Shown here: positions 5,993 to 15,600 of the stretch, piece after piece
How positions within the stretch are numbered: the stretch's first letter is position 1
Layout: each line of letters begins with the position of its first letter
From: Flavobacteriaceae bacterium UBA6268
GTDB taxonomy: Bacteria > Bacteroidota > Bacteroidia > Flavobacteriales > Flavobacteriaceae
Assembly (NCBI GenBank): GCA_002440705.1
Contig: DJVA01000041.1
Span: 1-44,415, forward strand
Direction of reading: 5' to 3'
Length of the DNA: 44,415 nucleotides
Notes under the pieces: model-generated
Seen by the model: only the letters and a program-made list of their open reading frames with translations
Databases searched by the model: none
What the model was told of the DNA's origin: nothing
Translations under genes and position numbers: made by a program

Positions 5993-8626
5993 ATGAAAAA
6001 GTGGATCATTATTTGCCTGTTGTTCCTGCCAACGCTCCAAGTATTGGCGCAAGAAACGATTGTTCAACAAAGGGTGACCATCGCCTTTGAAAGTGTAACC
6101 CTGGAAGAAGCCCTCAACCAGTTGAGTGTGGAGGCTGGAACGCCCATTTCGTTCAATACCCGTTTGAATGGGATGACCGACGAGGTAACCGCACAATTCG
6201 ACAACGCCACTGTGGGAGAAGTTCTGAATAGCCTCCTGAAGGATAAAAATTTGGACTTTAAGGTCTTGGCAGGGCAAATAACCATCTTAAAAAAAAACAA
6301 TCCGAATGAACAAGGGGGCAGCATTTCTGGTGTCGTCCTTGATGATGGGAATCAAAGACCCTTGGCATTTGTAAACGTTTCCTTGACGGGCACTTCCTTG
6401 GGCGCCATTACGGACGATACAGGCGTTTTTACCATCGAGCACGTACCTCCGGGAAGCTATACGCTTGTTGTTTCCTCATTGGGCTATGGGCAAATCTTTG
6501 TGGAAAACATTGTTGTTAGCGATCAACAAAACTATGACGCAGGGACCCTCTACATTCAGGAAACTGCTATTTCCTTGGACGACGTGGTCATTTCGGCTGG
6601 GTCATACTCCATCATGGAAAAGGCCAGTACCGCTTCCAGTTTGGTGATGACAGAAGAAAACATTAAAAACATGGCCTTTGCCGAAGACATAACCCGGGCC
6701 GTTTCCCGACTTCCCGGAATTTCGGCCAGCGACTACACCAGTAAGTTTGCCATTCGGGGAGGTGAAGCCGATGAGGTGCTTATTTCGGTAGATGGTATGG
6801 AACTGTACGAACCCTTTCACCAAAGGGATTATTCGGGAGGGCTGTTCAACATTGTGGACATTGAAACCATTGGAGGGGTCGATTTGATGACGGGGGGTTT
6901 TTCAGCCGAATACGGCAACCGCCTCAGTGGAGCCTTCAACATGCGGACCAAGTCTATTAAGGATAACGAAAGCCACACCAAACTCAGTTTAAGTGTATTG
7001 AACGCCCAGATCTATTCCGATGGAAAAGCGTTTGACAACAAATTGGAATACATCGTTTCGGCACGAAGGAGCATGCTGGATCAGAGTTTGAAGGTCATTG
7101 GCAATGACGAATGGTTTCCCAAATTCTATGATGGCATGTTCAAAATATCCTACCCTCTTAGCGAAAAACACCGCTTGTCGGCCTATTTTTTACACAGTGG
7201 GGATAAGGCGTTCATCAACAATTCGCCCGATGGGGATTCCTTCGACCAGTTCGATACCCAATACAACAGCACCTATGGGTGGTTGACGCTCAATTCGACC
7301 TATAACGAAAAATTGTTTTCCCGTACCATTGCGTATACGGGCAACATCAACCACCATCGTTCTGGCGGGTACGACAAATACGAACCGTCCGACAAAGGCT
7401 CCGTAAGATTGGATGATACCAGGGACTATTCATTTGTAGGCATTAAGCAGGATTGGTCTTGGAAGCAGTCGTCGAAGATCCACTTCAAATTTGGGGTGGA
7501 AGCCAAAGCTTTGTGGGCCGATTACCACTACATGAATTCCATTCACGAACTGCGGGTCAATTCGGAAGAGGAAATTTACATGTTCGATCAGGATTTGGAC
7601 ATTGCCATCAAGCCCACTGGAAGTCAGGTTGGCTCCTACCTCACCACCCGGTTCCGCATTTTGCCCAAACTGCTGGCTGAGACTGGTTTGCGGTTCGACT
7701 ATACCTCCTACACCAACGATCAAAACCTTGCCCCACGGGCCAGTTTGTATTATGCCGTATCGAATAGAACCACACTGCGTGCCGGCTGGGGGTATTATTA
7801 CCAGTCGCAGTTCATCAACAACCTCGATGTAAATAACGGCAATACCCAATTCAATGCTGCCAAATTGGCCAAACACTATGTGGTGGGTTTGGAACACAAG
7901 TTTGACAAATCGATCGATCTACGGGTGGAAGCTTATTATAAAGACTATTCCAATATCAGTCCGTTGTGGCAAAACCTACGCGACCATCTCGAAAATTATC
8001 CCGAAGCCCGCAACGACAATGCGCTGGTGGAATTCAATGGAATTACGTCCAAAGGTGTGGAACTATTTCTGAAATACGATGCAGGGAAAAAAATATCCTG
8101 GTGGTTCAGTTATGCCCTTGCCAAGGCCACCGACGATATCAAGGACATTCAATACGACGGGTTGTTGATAAAACGCACCGGGAAAGTACCCCGATTGAAC
8201 GACCAGCGCCATACCATCTATGCCGATGTTAATTACCGCCCAAACAAATCGTGGCATTTTAGCGCCTCTTGGCAATTTTACCATGGTTGGCCCCGAACGG
8301 ATTACACCTATCGGTATCAGGAAATCGCCCCCGATACCCTACACTTCTATGCGGTTCATGGATTGTTTAACGGAGAGTTGTATCCGGCCTACCACCGATT
8401 GGACCTGCGCATCAACAAGTTGTTTGATATCCGCAAAGGGCAAATTACTACCTACCTTCATGTCATTAATGTGTACAATAGGGAGAATCTTAGGAAATTC
8501 GACCTGGACACCCGAAACGACAACGAGGAGTATTCCTTGGACGCCAATGGCAATTACGTTCCGTTTTACGATCACAAATATTGGTTGGGTATTTTGCCCG
8601 TGTTTGGGGTAAGTTGGGAGTTTTAA
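5993..8626 (+). CDS. TonB-dependent outer-membrane receptor with STN domain
   Basis: 877 residues from the ATG at 5993; the TTG at 5984 would spoil the signal peptide MKKWIIICLLFLPTLQVLAQ. Domains in order: STN/secretin-TonB N-terminal domain (about 25-100, ITFESV-like start VTIAFESVTLEEALNQL), carboxypeptidase-like regulatory beta-sandwich (about 110-190, SGVVLDDGNQRPLAFVNVSL), plug (about 200-330, with LPGISASDYTSKFAIRGG), and a 22-strand-type barrel ending in the C-terminal Phe of GVSWEF. With FecR and the ECF factor just upstream it is a transducer-type receptor. No SusD partner follows, which argues against a polysaccharide SusCD pair and for a siderophore, metal-complex or other small ligand. 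The ligand is not deducible. Confidence 0.92.
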   Translation: MKKWIIICLLFLPTLQVLAQETIVQQRVTIAFESVTLEEALNQLSVEAGTPISFNTRLNGMTDEVTAQFDNATVGEVLNSLLKDKNLDFKVLAGQITILKKNNPNEQGGSISGVVLDDGNQRPLAFVNVSLTGTSLGAITDDTGVFTIEHVPPGSYTLVVSSLGYGQIFVENIVVSDQQNYDAGTLYIQETAISLDDVVISAGSYSIMEKASTASSLVMTEENIKNMAFAEDITRAVSRLPGISASDYTSKFAIRGGEADEVLISVDGMELYEPFHQRDYSGGLFNIVDIETIGGVDLMTGGFSAEYGNRLSGAFNMRTKSIKDNESHTKLSLSVLNAQIYSDGKAFDNKLEYIVSARRSMLDQSLKVIGNDEWFPKFYDGMFKISYPLSEKHRLSAYFLHSGDKAFINNSPDGDSFDQFDTQYNSTYGWLTLNSTYNEKLFSRTIAYTGNINHHRSGGYDKYEPSDKGSVRLDDTRDYSFVGIKQDWSWKQSSKIHFKFGVEAKALWADYHYMNSIHELRVNSEEEIYMFDQDLDIAIKPTGSQVGSYLTTRFRILPKLLAETGLRFDYTSYTNDQNLAPRASLYYAVSNRTTLRAGWGYYYQSQFINNLDVNNGNTQFNAAKLAKHYVVGLEHKFDKSIDLRVEAYYKDYSNISPLWQNLRDHLENYPEARNDNALVEFNGITSKGVELFLKYDAGKKISWWFSYALAKATDDIKDIQYDGLLIKRTGKVPRLNDQRHTIYADVNYRPNKSWHFSASWQFYHGWPRTDYTYRYQEIAPDTLHFYAVHGLFNGELYPAYHRLDLRINKLFDIRKGQITTYLHVINVYNRENLRKFDLDTRNDNEEYSLDANGNYVPFYDHKYWLGILPVFGVSWEF

Positions 8627-8670
8627 CTGCCTTAAAAAGGAATCAAAGTGGAATTTTTCTGTTGTAATTC

Positions 8671-8704
8671 TTTTGAGGAGCCACGTTTAAATTGTGTACC
8701 TTTA
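8671..8704 (+). promoter_or_regulatory. Promoter for the TIM-barrel lipoprotein gene
   Basis: TTTTG at 8671-8675, 21-base spacer, then TACCTTTA at 8697-8704, close to TAnnTTTG. The ATG is at 8761, so the leader is about 50 bases. Confidence 0.5.
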
Positions 8705-8760
8705 TGGAACATAAATTCCTTCTTCCAGTAAGGTTTGAAGAATTGCTTAAATACCATTCC

Positions 8761-9636
8761 ATGAACTACCACATCACTCCCTTATTGACCCTCTTTGGGC
8801 TTTTGGTTTTGTTTTCCTGTAACAATCCTACCCCCACGCCTGAAAAGTACGGAGGCATGATCTTATACACGGTAAGGGACCAAATGGCCAACCAGCCTGT
8901 GGAAACCTTGAAACAAATCAGCGATTTGGGCTACCGCAATATTGAAGATGCGGGGTATAAGGACGAGGCGTTTTATGGGATGCAGCCATTGGAATACAAA
9001 GCCGTCCTTGACAGTTTGGGATTGGTGCCCATCAGTTCGCACCAAGCCATGATATCCTTTGACAATGTGGACCAAACGATTGCCGATCTCAAATCGGTTG
9101 GATTTAAGTATTTGGTTGTTCCCATCCCGCCCATGGGGCAGTTTACGTACGATGTCGAGACCAACAAAATGGGCATGACAGGAGGGTCGGAACTATTAGC
9201 TCGAGTATTGGATAGTTTGGGTAAAAAGTGTGTGGATGCCGGCTTGAAACTTTGGTACCACAATCACGACTTCGAGTTTGCACCCGACGAAAATGGCGTA
9301 GTGCCCTACAACTATCTTTTAGAACATACCAACCCTAACTATGTGAATTTTGAAATGGATTTGTACTGGATCAACAAGGCGGGTGCCGACCCCCTTACCT
9401 ACTTTGAAAAATATCCAGGACGCTTCAGGTCTTGGCATGTGAAAGACCTAGATGCCCAAGGACGCTTTGCTCCTGTGGGACAAGGCACCTTGGATTTTGC
9501 CAAGTACCTCGCCCAAAAGGACCTAGCGGGCATGGAGTACTACTTTGTGGAACAGGACATGACCTTTGACGGAATGACCCCATTGGAGTCGTTGAAGATT
9601 AGTCATGAAGCCATTAAAAAATTGGGATTTCAGTAA
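8761..9636 (+). CDS. Sugar phosphate isomerase/epimerase-like TIM-barrel lipoprotein
   Basis: 291 residues from the ATG at 8761. The frame is open back to a GTG at 8692, but that sits in the promoter and gives no signal. The lipobox VLFSC puts the lipidated Cys at residue 20. The rest is an AP endonuclease 2/xylose isomerase-like barrel: LKQISDLGYRNIEDAG, LDSLGLVPISSHQAM, GLKLWYHNHDFEF, VNFEMDLYWINKAGADP, and RSWHVKDLD. The His, Glu/Asp and His positions at strand ends are those of the divalent-metal site. Exported members act on sugars or inositol derivatives, with 3-keto-glycoside chemistry a frequent suggestion. Substrate unknown. A DinB-fold gene follows after 24 bases. Confidence 0.85.
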   Translation: MNYHITPLLTLFGLLVLFSCNNPTPTPEKYGGMILYTVRDQMANQPVETLKQISDLGYRNIEDAGYKDEAFYGMQPLEYKAVLDSLGLVPISSHQAMISFDNVDQTIADLKSVGFKYLVVPIPPMGQFTYDVETNKMGMTGGSELLARVLDSLGKKCVDAGLKLWYHNHDFEFAPDENGVVPYNYLLEHTNPNYVNFEMDLYWINKAGADPLTYFEKYPGRFRSWHVKDLDAQGRFAPVGQGTLDFAKYLAQKDLAGMEYYFVEQDMTFDGMTPLESLKISHEAIKKLGFQ

Positions 9637-9660
9637 CAACAGCCCTGGTTTACTAGCTTT

Positions 9661-10134
9661 ATGAAACCCACGCACCTTCTTGCCCACCGTCTTCGAGAAG
9701 TTATCCTGAATGGTTACTGGGTGGCCAATACCAACTGCAAGGACCAATTGGAGGGTTTGGACTGGAACCTTGCGACCTCCACACAGCATTCCCGAAACAG
9801 CATTGCGGTGTTGGCCCAGCACCTCCATTACTACCTTGCCGGCATCATACAAGTGTTTGAAGATGGTCCTTTGGAAATTAGGGATGCGCATAGTTTTGAC
9901 TTCCCGCCCATTACCTCACAAGCGCAGTGGGAAGCTTTTCTGAAAAAGTTTTGGGACGATACCGAACGCTTGGCCCAATGCATCGAAGCCCTTCCAGAAG
10001 CCCAATTGAATGCTCCCTTTGCCGATGCAAAGTACGGTACCTACCTACGGAACATTGAGGGCATGATCGAGCATGCCTATTACCATTTGGGGCAAATGGT
10101 GTTGTTGAAGAAAATGCTGCAGGGCCATCCCTAA
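9661..10134 (+). CDS. DinB-superfamily protein (DUF1572-like), cytoplasmic
   Basis: 157 residues, no signal peptide. Four-helix DinB fold: N-terminal helix LAHRLREVILNGYWVANTN, then SIAVLAQHLHYYLAGIIQVF with His residues in helix 2, and the C-terminal IEGMIEHAYYHLGQMVLLKKML with the His-x3-His pair that completes the metal site in this superfamily. Members include thiol-S-transferases using bacillithiol or mycothiol, but most are uncharacterised. It follows the lipoprotein gene after 24 bases and may be read with it. The neighbouring 10224 gene has the same fold but is exported and not closely similar. Confidence 0.8.
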   Translation: MKPTHLLAHRLREVILNGYWVANTNCKDQLEGLDWNLATSTQHSRNSIAVLAQHLHYYLAGIIQVFEDGPLEIRDAHSFDFPPITSQAQWEAFLKKFWDDTERLAQCIEALPEAQLNAPFADAKYGTYLRNIEGMIEHAYYHLGQMVLLKKMLQGHP

Positions 10135-10223
10135 CATCCTTCTTTTATTGATGTTTTTTTAATCCCTTTGTCAATCAAGGTTTTTAAAAAAAGCGTACCT
10201 TAAGGCTCCTAAAAAACCTTATC

Positions 10224-10745
10224 ATGAAAAAACACTTGTTACTTTTTGCACTTCTTTGTGGAAGCCTTGCTTCTTACGCACAGGGTTCGGTGGACGAAAT
10301 GATTGCCGATTGGGAACGGGCCAAGACCTACACCCTAGAATATTTGGAAGCCATGCCCGAGTCGGGTTACGCCTTGCAACCCACTCCTGAAATCCGTTCC
10401 TTTGCGCAACAAATGCTACACCTTACTGATGCCAATTATGGCTTGATGGCGGCAGCCTCCGGCATGGAAAGCCCTGTGGGTTTTGGCGATGTCGAAAAAA
10501 CCGAAGACCAATCCAAGGAAAATGTCATCAAACTCGTGATGGCTGGGTACGACTATGCCATTGAAACCCTCAAAAAGATGGATCCCGATAACCTAGGTGA
10601 AAAGATCATGCTTTTTGGAAAATTTGAAGTTACCCGCGGACAGGCACTGGCCAAATGCTTTGAGCACCAAACACACCACCGTGGGCAATGCACCATTTAC
10701 TTGCGACTGGCTGGGGTTACACCACCACAGGAAAAACTATTTTAA
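10224..10745 (+). CDS. Exported DinB-family protein
   Basis: 173 residues. Signal peptide MKKHLLLFALLCGSLASYAQ with the cut near A-Q. The mature domain (about 21-173) is a DinB four-helix bundle: VDEMIADWERAKTYTLEYLE, SFAQQMLHLTDANYGLM carrying the first metal His, and CFEHQTHHRGQCTIYLRLAG carrying the C-terminal His cluster. The SFAQQMLH...HHRGQ pair is diagnostic. A periplasmic DinB protein cannot use a cytosolic thiol easily, so its role is open. An A-rich leader with a weak promoter-like TACCTTA lies near 10195. It ends at a hairpin shared with the convergent OmpA gene. Confidence 0.85.
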   Translation: MKKHLLLFALLCGSLASYAQGSVDEMIADWERAKTYTLEYLEAMPESGYALQPTPEIRSFAQQMLHLTDANYGLMAAASGMESPVGFGDVEKTEDQSKENVIKLVMAGYDYAIETLKKMDPDNLGEKIMLFGKFEVTRGQALAKCFEHQTHHRGQCTIYLRLAGVTPPQEKLF

Positions 10746-10765
10746 AAAATGATGAAACGAACATG

Positions 10766-10796
10766 AAACCCTTCCAAGTGAAGGGTTTTATTTTTC
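10766..10796. terminator. Intrinsic terminator between convergent genes
   Basis: Nine-base arms AAACCCTTC / GAAGGGTTT (10766-10774, 10780-10788) with a 5-base loop, followed by a T-rich stretch on the plus strand. It serves the DinB gene and abuts the OmpA stop. Confidence 0.75.
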
Positions 10797-11735
10797 CAAC
10801 AACTGGCTCAACACATCCAGTTTAGGCGTCAAAATCACTTCAATACGGCGGTTCTTGGCACGTCCTTCCACAGTTTCATTGGACGCTATCGGGGCAAATT
10901 CCCCTCGTCCGGCTGCAGTGAGGTTGGTTTTTTCAATCGTCCCATTCTCCAATAAAATGTGCACAATGGCCGTAGCCCTTTTGGTAGAGAGGTCCCAATT
11001 GTCGGTAAGGTTCCCGCTTCCCCCGTAAGGGACATTATCGGTATGGCCTTCAATGAGTACGGCAATGTCCGGGTTTTGGGCCAGCACACGACCAAGAGCC
11101 ACAACAGCCTCACGGCCTCTTGCATTGACGGCCCAACTGCCGCTTTCAAAAAGCAGTTTGTTTTCCATGGACACGTACACCTTACCATTCCTTTGTTCCA
11201 CCGTAAGCCCTTTGCCCTCAAAATTGGTTAACGCAGCCGAAATGGCATTCTTTAGAGCATCCATCTGGGCATCCTTGGTTGCAATGAGCAATTCCAGTTC
11301 TTCAACCCTTTTGGAGCGTGCATTGAGTTGCTTTTGAAGCGCACTCAATCGGTTGGCTTCTGCGGCCAACGCTTTTTCCTTGTCCTCCAATTGTTTCAAT
11401 AGATCACGGTTTCGGGACAAGTTTTCAGTAAGTGCTGAAGAACTATTGGCCTCCAAGGCATCATAGGACGTCTTCAGACGATCGTAATTGTTTTTAGTTG
11501 CGGCCAATTCCATAGCCAAGGCTGTCTTTTCCGAAATAACATCCTCTAGCTCTTTCTGCAGTTTTTCCAAACCTAGGGTATTCGATCCCTTTACAGTGTC
11601 CCATTGGGCCATCAAGGATTCGTTTTCAGACTTCAACGCTTCATTTTCTGCTTTGAGGTCTTCATAAATTTTGGAAGAAACGCACGATGTGAGCAAGACG
11701 CTGGCACAAAGCGCTGCAAAGATTTTAAGTGTCAT
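10788..11735 (-). CDS. OmpA/MotB-type peptidoglycan-binding lipoprotein with coiled coil
   Basis: 315 residues. Lipobox LLTSC puts the lipid-modified Cys at residue 18. Residues about 22-165 are a long coiled coil with heptad-like Glu/Lys/Leu repeats (AENEALKSENESLMAQ, LKQLEDKEKALAAEANRL). The OmpA-like domain spans about 190-305 with the peptidoglycan-binding motifs LIEGHTDNVPYGG and LSTKRATAIVHILLENG and the terminal GRAKNRRIEVIL. It anchors the outer membrane to the cell wall. The gene lies 21 bases downstream of xth on the same strand, so co-transcription is likely although the functions are unrelated. There is no N-terminal barrel, unlike true OmpA. Confidence 0.9.
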   Translation of the reverse strand: MTLKIFAALCASVLLTSCVSSKIYEDLKAENEALKSENESLMAQWDTVKGSNTLGLEKLQKELEDVISEKTALAMELAATKNNYDRLKTSYDALEANSSSALTENLSRNRDLLKQLEDKEKALAAEANRLSALQKQLNARSKRVEELELLIATKDAQMDALKNAISAALTNFEGKGLTVEQRNGKVYVSMENKLLFESGSWAVNARGREAVVALGRVLAQNPDIAVLIEGHTDNVPYGGSGNLTDNWDLSTKRATAIVHILLENGTIEKTNLTAAGRGEFAPIASNETVEGRAKNRRIEVILTPKLDVLSQLLEK

Positions 11736-11756
11736 GATGAAAGATTCAGGGTGTTT

Positions 11757-12521
11757 TCAAAATTCCAATTCGACGAGGTGCGGACAATGGTCGCTGTGTT
11801 CTGCCTCCGGTAATATAACGGCTCTTTTGATGTTTTCTTGTAGTGGCTGTGCCACCATGTTGTAATCGATACGCCATCCTTTATTATTTGCACGCGAATT
11901 GGCTCGATAGCTCCACCAGGTATAATTGTGGGGTTCCTTATTTAAATGACGAAAGCTGTCGATGAACCCACTTTTGATGAACCGATCCAACCATTCTCGT
12001 TCGACGGGCAGAAACCCCGAAACGTTGGCATTGCGCACAGGGTCGTGAATGTCGATGGCCTGATGACAAATGTTGTAATCGCCGCAAATGACCAAGTTGG
12101 GCAGGTCCTTTTTTAAAGTGTCCACATACGTTTGGAAATCGGCCATATAGGTTAGTTTGTGGTCCAAACGATCCATATTGGTGCCACTGGGCAAATAGAG
12201 GCTCATCACCGAGACCTCATCAAAGTCGACCCGTAGGTTACGCCCTTCCGCATCCATGTAACTGATGCCTGTTCCGTACACCACATTTTTGGGAGGTTCC
12301 TTGGTGAAGATTGCCACTCCGCTGTAGCCTTTCTTTTCGGCACTGAACCAATAATGATAGGGGTAGCCCGCCGCTTCAATTTCGGCCAGTTCAACTTGGT
12401 CTTGGGTTGCCTTGGTTTCCTGGATACAGATTACATCAGGATTGGCGGCTTTAAGCCAGTCGATAAATCCCTTACGCATGGCAGCGCGAATCCCGTTTAC
12501 ATTGTATGAAATGATTTTCAC
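11757..12521 (-). CDS. xth: Exodeoxyribonuclease III (AP endonuclease)
   Basis: 254 residues, the usual length. It hydrolyses the DNA backbone 5' to abasic sites and degrades 3' ends in base excision repair. Conserved residues are visible: Asn7 in NVNGIRA, metal-binding Glu35 in CIQETKA, the catalytic GDYNICH block with neighbouring IDIHDP, the RANNKGWRIDYNMV strand, and the C-terminal EHSDHCPHLVEL with the catalytic Asp-His. The start MKIISYNVNGIRA is the canonical N-terminus. It is divergent from the large outer-membrane protein gene at 12673; the shared gap is about 150 bases and AT-rich. Confidence 0.97.
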   Translation of the reverse strand: MKIISYNVNGIRAAMRKGFIDWLKAANPDVICIQETKATQDQVELAEIEAAGYPYHYWFSAEKKGYSGVAIFTKEPPKNVVYGTGISYMDAEGRNLRVDFDEVSVMSLYLPSGTNMDRLDHKLTYMADFQTYVDTLKKDLPNLVICGDYNICHQAIDIHDPVRNANVSGFLPVEREWLDRFIKSGFIDSFRHLNKEPHNYTWWSYRANSRANNKGWRIDYNMVAQPLQENIKRAVILPEAEHSDHCPHLVELEF

Positions 12522-12672
12522 TGGAATGAATTTTAAAACACTAAAATAAATAACCCCGTATATTTATGCACGGGAAATGGGGAAAGGTTTTCACCAAACC
12601 ATCAACAAAATAAAAATGAGGGGTGGGAGTTTTAATTATGCCCAAGAAACCAAAAAAACATACCCGCATTGT

Positions 12673-15600
12673 ATGAATCGGTACTGTCTGCTATTTTTTT
12701 TACTGTGTTCCCTTTACGGCTGGTCACAGGATAGCCTTTCGAACCGAAGGGTCAAACGGCTGCTGGTACAGGATACGGTGGTAGTGGATTCTTTAAGCAT
12801 CAACCCTTCTTTTTTTGAATTGGTGGATACAAAGGGGAATTCCTTACCAAAGGATTGGTATGAAATTGATTATGCCAACGGGACTTTGCATTTTTCTGAA
12901 GCTGCCCTACAGCAATTGGACTCGGTTCAGGTGGCCTACTTGCGCTACCCCCTCTTCCTGACCCGAAAGTATTCCCAACTGGACCCGGGCATTATCGTAG
13001 AAAACACCAACAGTGCCTTGGAAAAACTCTATGCCTTGGACCGTAGCAATACCAATACGGTACGTTCACCATTTGAAGGGTTGAATACCCAAGGAAGCAT
13101 TACCAGGGGCATCACGGTAGGGAACAACCAAAATGCGGTAGTGAACAGCGAACTAGACTTACAAATTACGGGAAGATTGAGCGACAAAGTGTCTATTAGG
13201 GCCTCCTTGCAGGATGCCAATATTCCCACGCAAGAAGGGGGGTACTCCCAAAGTCTGGACGAATTTGATCAGATTTTTATTGAATTGTATAGCGACCAAT
13301 GGAACATCCGTGCTGGAGATGTTGACCTTCAAAATTCGCAAAGCTATTTTGGGCGTTTCACAAAAAAAATTCAGGGCATCTCACTGGCCGGAAGAATACG
13401 GCATAAAGATGGTTCCCAAACTTCTGCTTTTATGGCAGGCGGTTTGGTACGGGGCGTCTTTCAACGAAGTCAATTTACAGCAGATGAAGGCAATCAAGGA
13501 CCGTATAAACTTTCGGGGCCTAATGGCGAATTGTACATTTTGATTGTATCGGGAAGCGAGCGGGTGTATGTGAACGGTTTGTTACTGACCCGTGGGGAAA
13601 ATGCCGATTATGTGATAGACTACAATGCCGGTGAACTCAAATTTAACCCTACCTTTCCCATCACGGCCAACATGCGCATTACTGTAGAATACCAATTTAC
13701 CGAACGCAGCTACACACGCTTTATAGGATATGGCGGTGGTGGTTACGAAAGCGAAACCCTATCTTTAGGGGCCTTTGTGTATTCAGAAAGTGACGCCAAA
13801 AACCAACCCCTTCAACAGAACCTTAGCGAGGAACAAGTAGCCATACTGGCTGCTGCCGGGGACAATCAAGAGGCCATGACTGCACCTTCGGCCGTTTTGG
13901 ATACCTATTCGGAAAATAAAATCCTCTATAAAAAAGAGGTAGTGAATGGGGAAGAAGTATTTGTCTTTTCCAACAATCCCGAGGATGAACTCTACAATGT
14001 TCGTTTCACCTTGGTAGGTGCTAATCAGGGAGATTACGTTATTAGCACCGAGGGGACCATCAGTCGAATTTTTGAATATACGGCACCCATCAATGGGGTC
14101 TCCCAAGGGAATTATGCTCCGGTCATCCGTTTGAATGCCCCTGAGAAATTACAACTAGGAGGACTACAAGGAAGTTACCGTCCTTCCAAAAAAACCACCA
14201 TAGACTTTGAAATAGCAGGAAGCATCAACGATAAAAACCTTTTTTCAGACATTGACAATAAGGACAACGATGGATTTGCAGGGCGTTTTGCCGTTAAGCA
14301 GCAATTACTTCAAACGGCGGATACCCTAAAGATAGTAGCTTTTGGAAGTTTGGACTATTTGGATGAAGACTTCAAGACGGTAGAACGCCTGTACAATATT
14401 GAATTCAATCGCGATTGGAATTTGGACGCGCCTGTGGGCAACCAAAGTTTTTTAAGTGGAGGTACTACCATAAGTCATCCTCAATATGGCATAACACAAT
14501 ACGAATACCAACGATTGGAGTACTCCGATCATTTTTTGGGATACAAGCACAACCTGTCGGCACAGCTCGAATTCAAAAAACTACATATCCAATCGTTCAG
14601 CAGTTATTTGAGTAGCGAAAGTGATCTTACCAAAACCACTTTTGCACGTTCGTACAATACGGCAACCTATTCATTAAAAAAGGGCTGGGTTGGCGGTAAG
14701 TGGCATGGGGAAAATAATGAAGTGAAATCGGTTTCTGGAGACAGTTTAAGCCCCTTGAGCCAACGTTTTCAGCAATATGAAGTCTTTACGGGAATAGGTG
14801 ACAGTACCCAAGTCTTTGCCGAAGTTGGGTATCGGTATCGGGTAAACGACAGTGTACAGCACAATAAACTATTCCGCGTAAACCATTCCAATGACTATTA
14901 TTTAAAGTCGAAGCTCGTCCAAAACGAAAATACCCAACTTGCATTATTTGCCAATTACAGGACCTTGCACTTTGAAGATGCCAGCATCGAGGATGAAGAA
15001 AACCTGAATACCCGTTTGTTGTACAACCAATCCCTCTGGAACGGAATGGTACGGCTCAATACGGCTTTTGAAACCAACAGTGGGGTGTTGCCCCAACAGG
15101 AATATACTTTTGTGAAAGTAGATCAGGGGCAGGGAGTGTATGTTTGGATTGACTACAACAACAATGAAGTTCAGGAATTGAACGAGTTTGAAGTGGCACA
15201 GTTTCAGGATCAGGCCGAGTACATTAAGGTATTACTCCCCAACCAAGTATTCGTGAGGATCCGCAACAATAAATTCAGCCAAATCCTTACCCTGAATCCG
15301 CAGGAGTGGATCAATGCATCGGGTTTTAGAAAGCTACTTTCCGTTTTTTACAACCAAACCTCTTTCAGCATCGATCGGAAAATCCGAAGGACCGCTGGAT
15401 TTACTACCATCAACCCATTCGAGGACGGTGGCGAAGATGCCTTGGGCCTTAACCTCAATTTCAAGAATGTATTGTTCTTCAATCGCGGGAAACAGCACTA
15501 TACAACCAGTTACACTTATGTTTCGAGCTTGGGAAACACTTTGCTCAGCTTGGGACTTCAGGAAAACATGCTCCAAAACCACCAGCTTAATTTTACCCAT

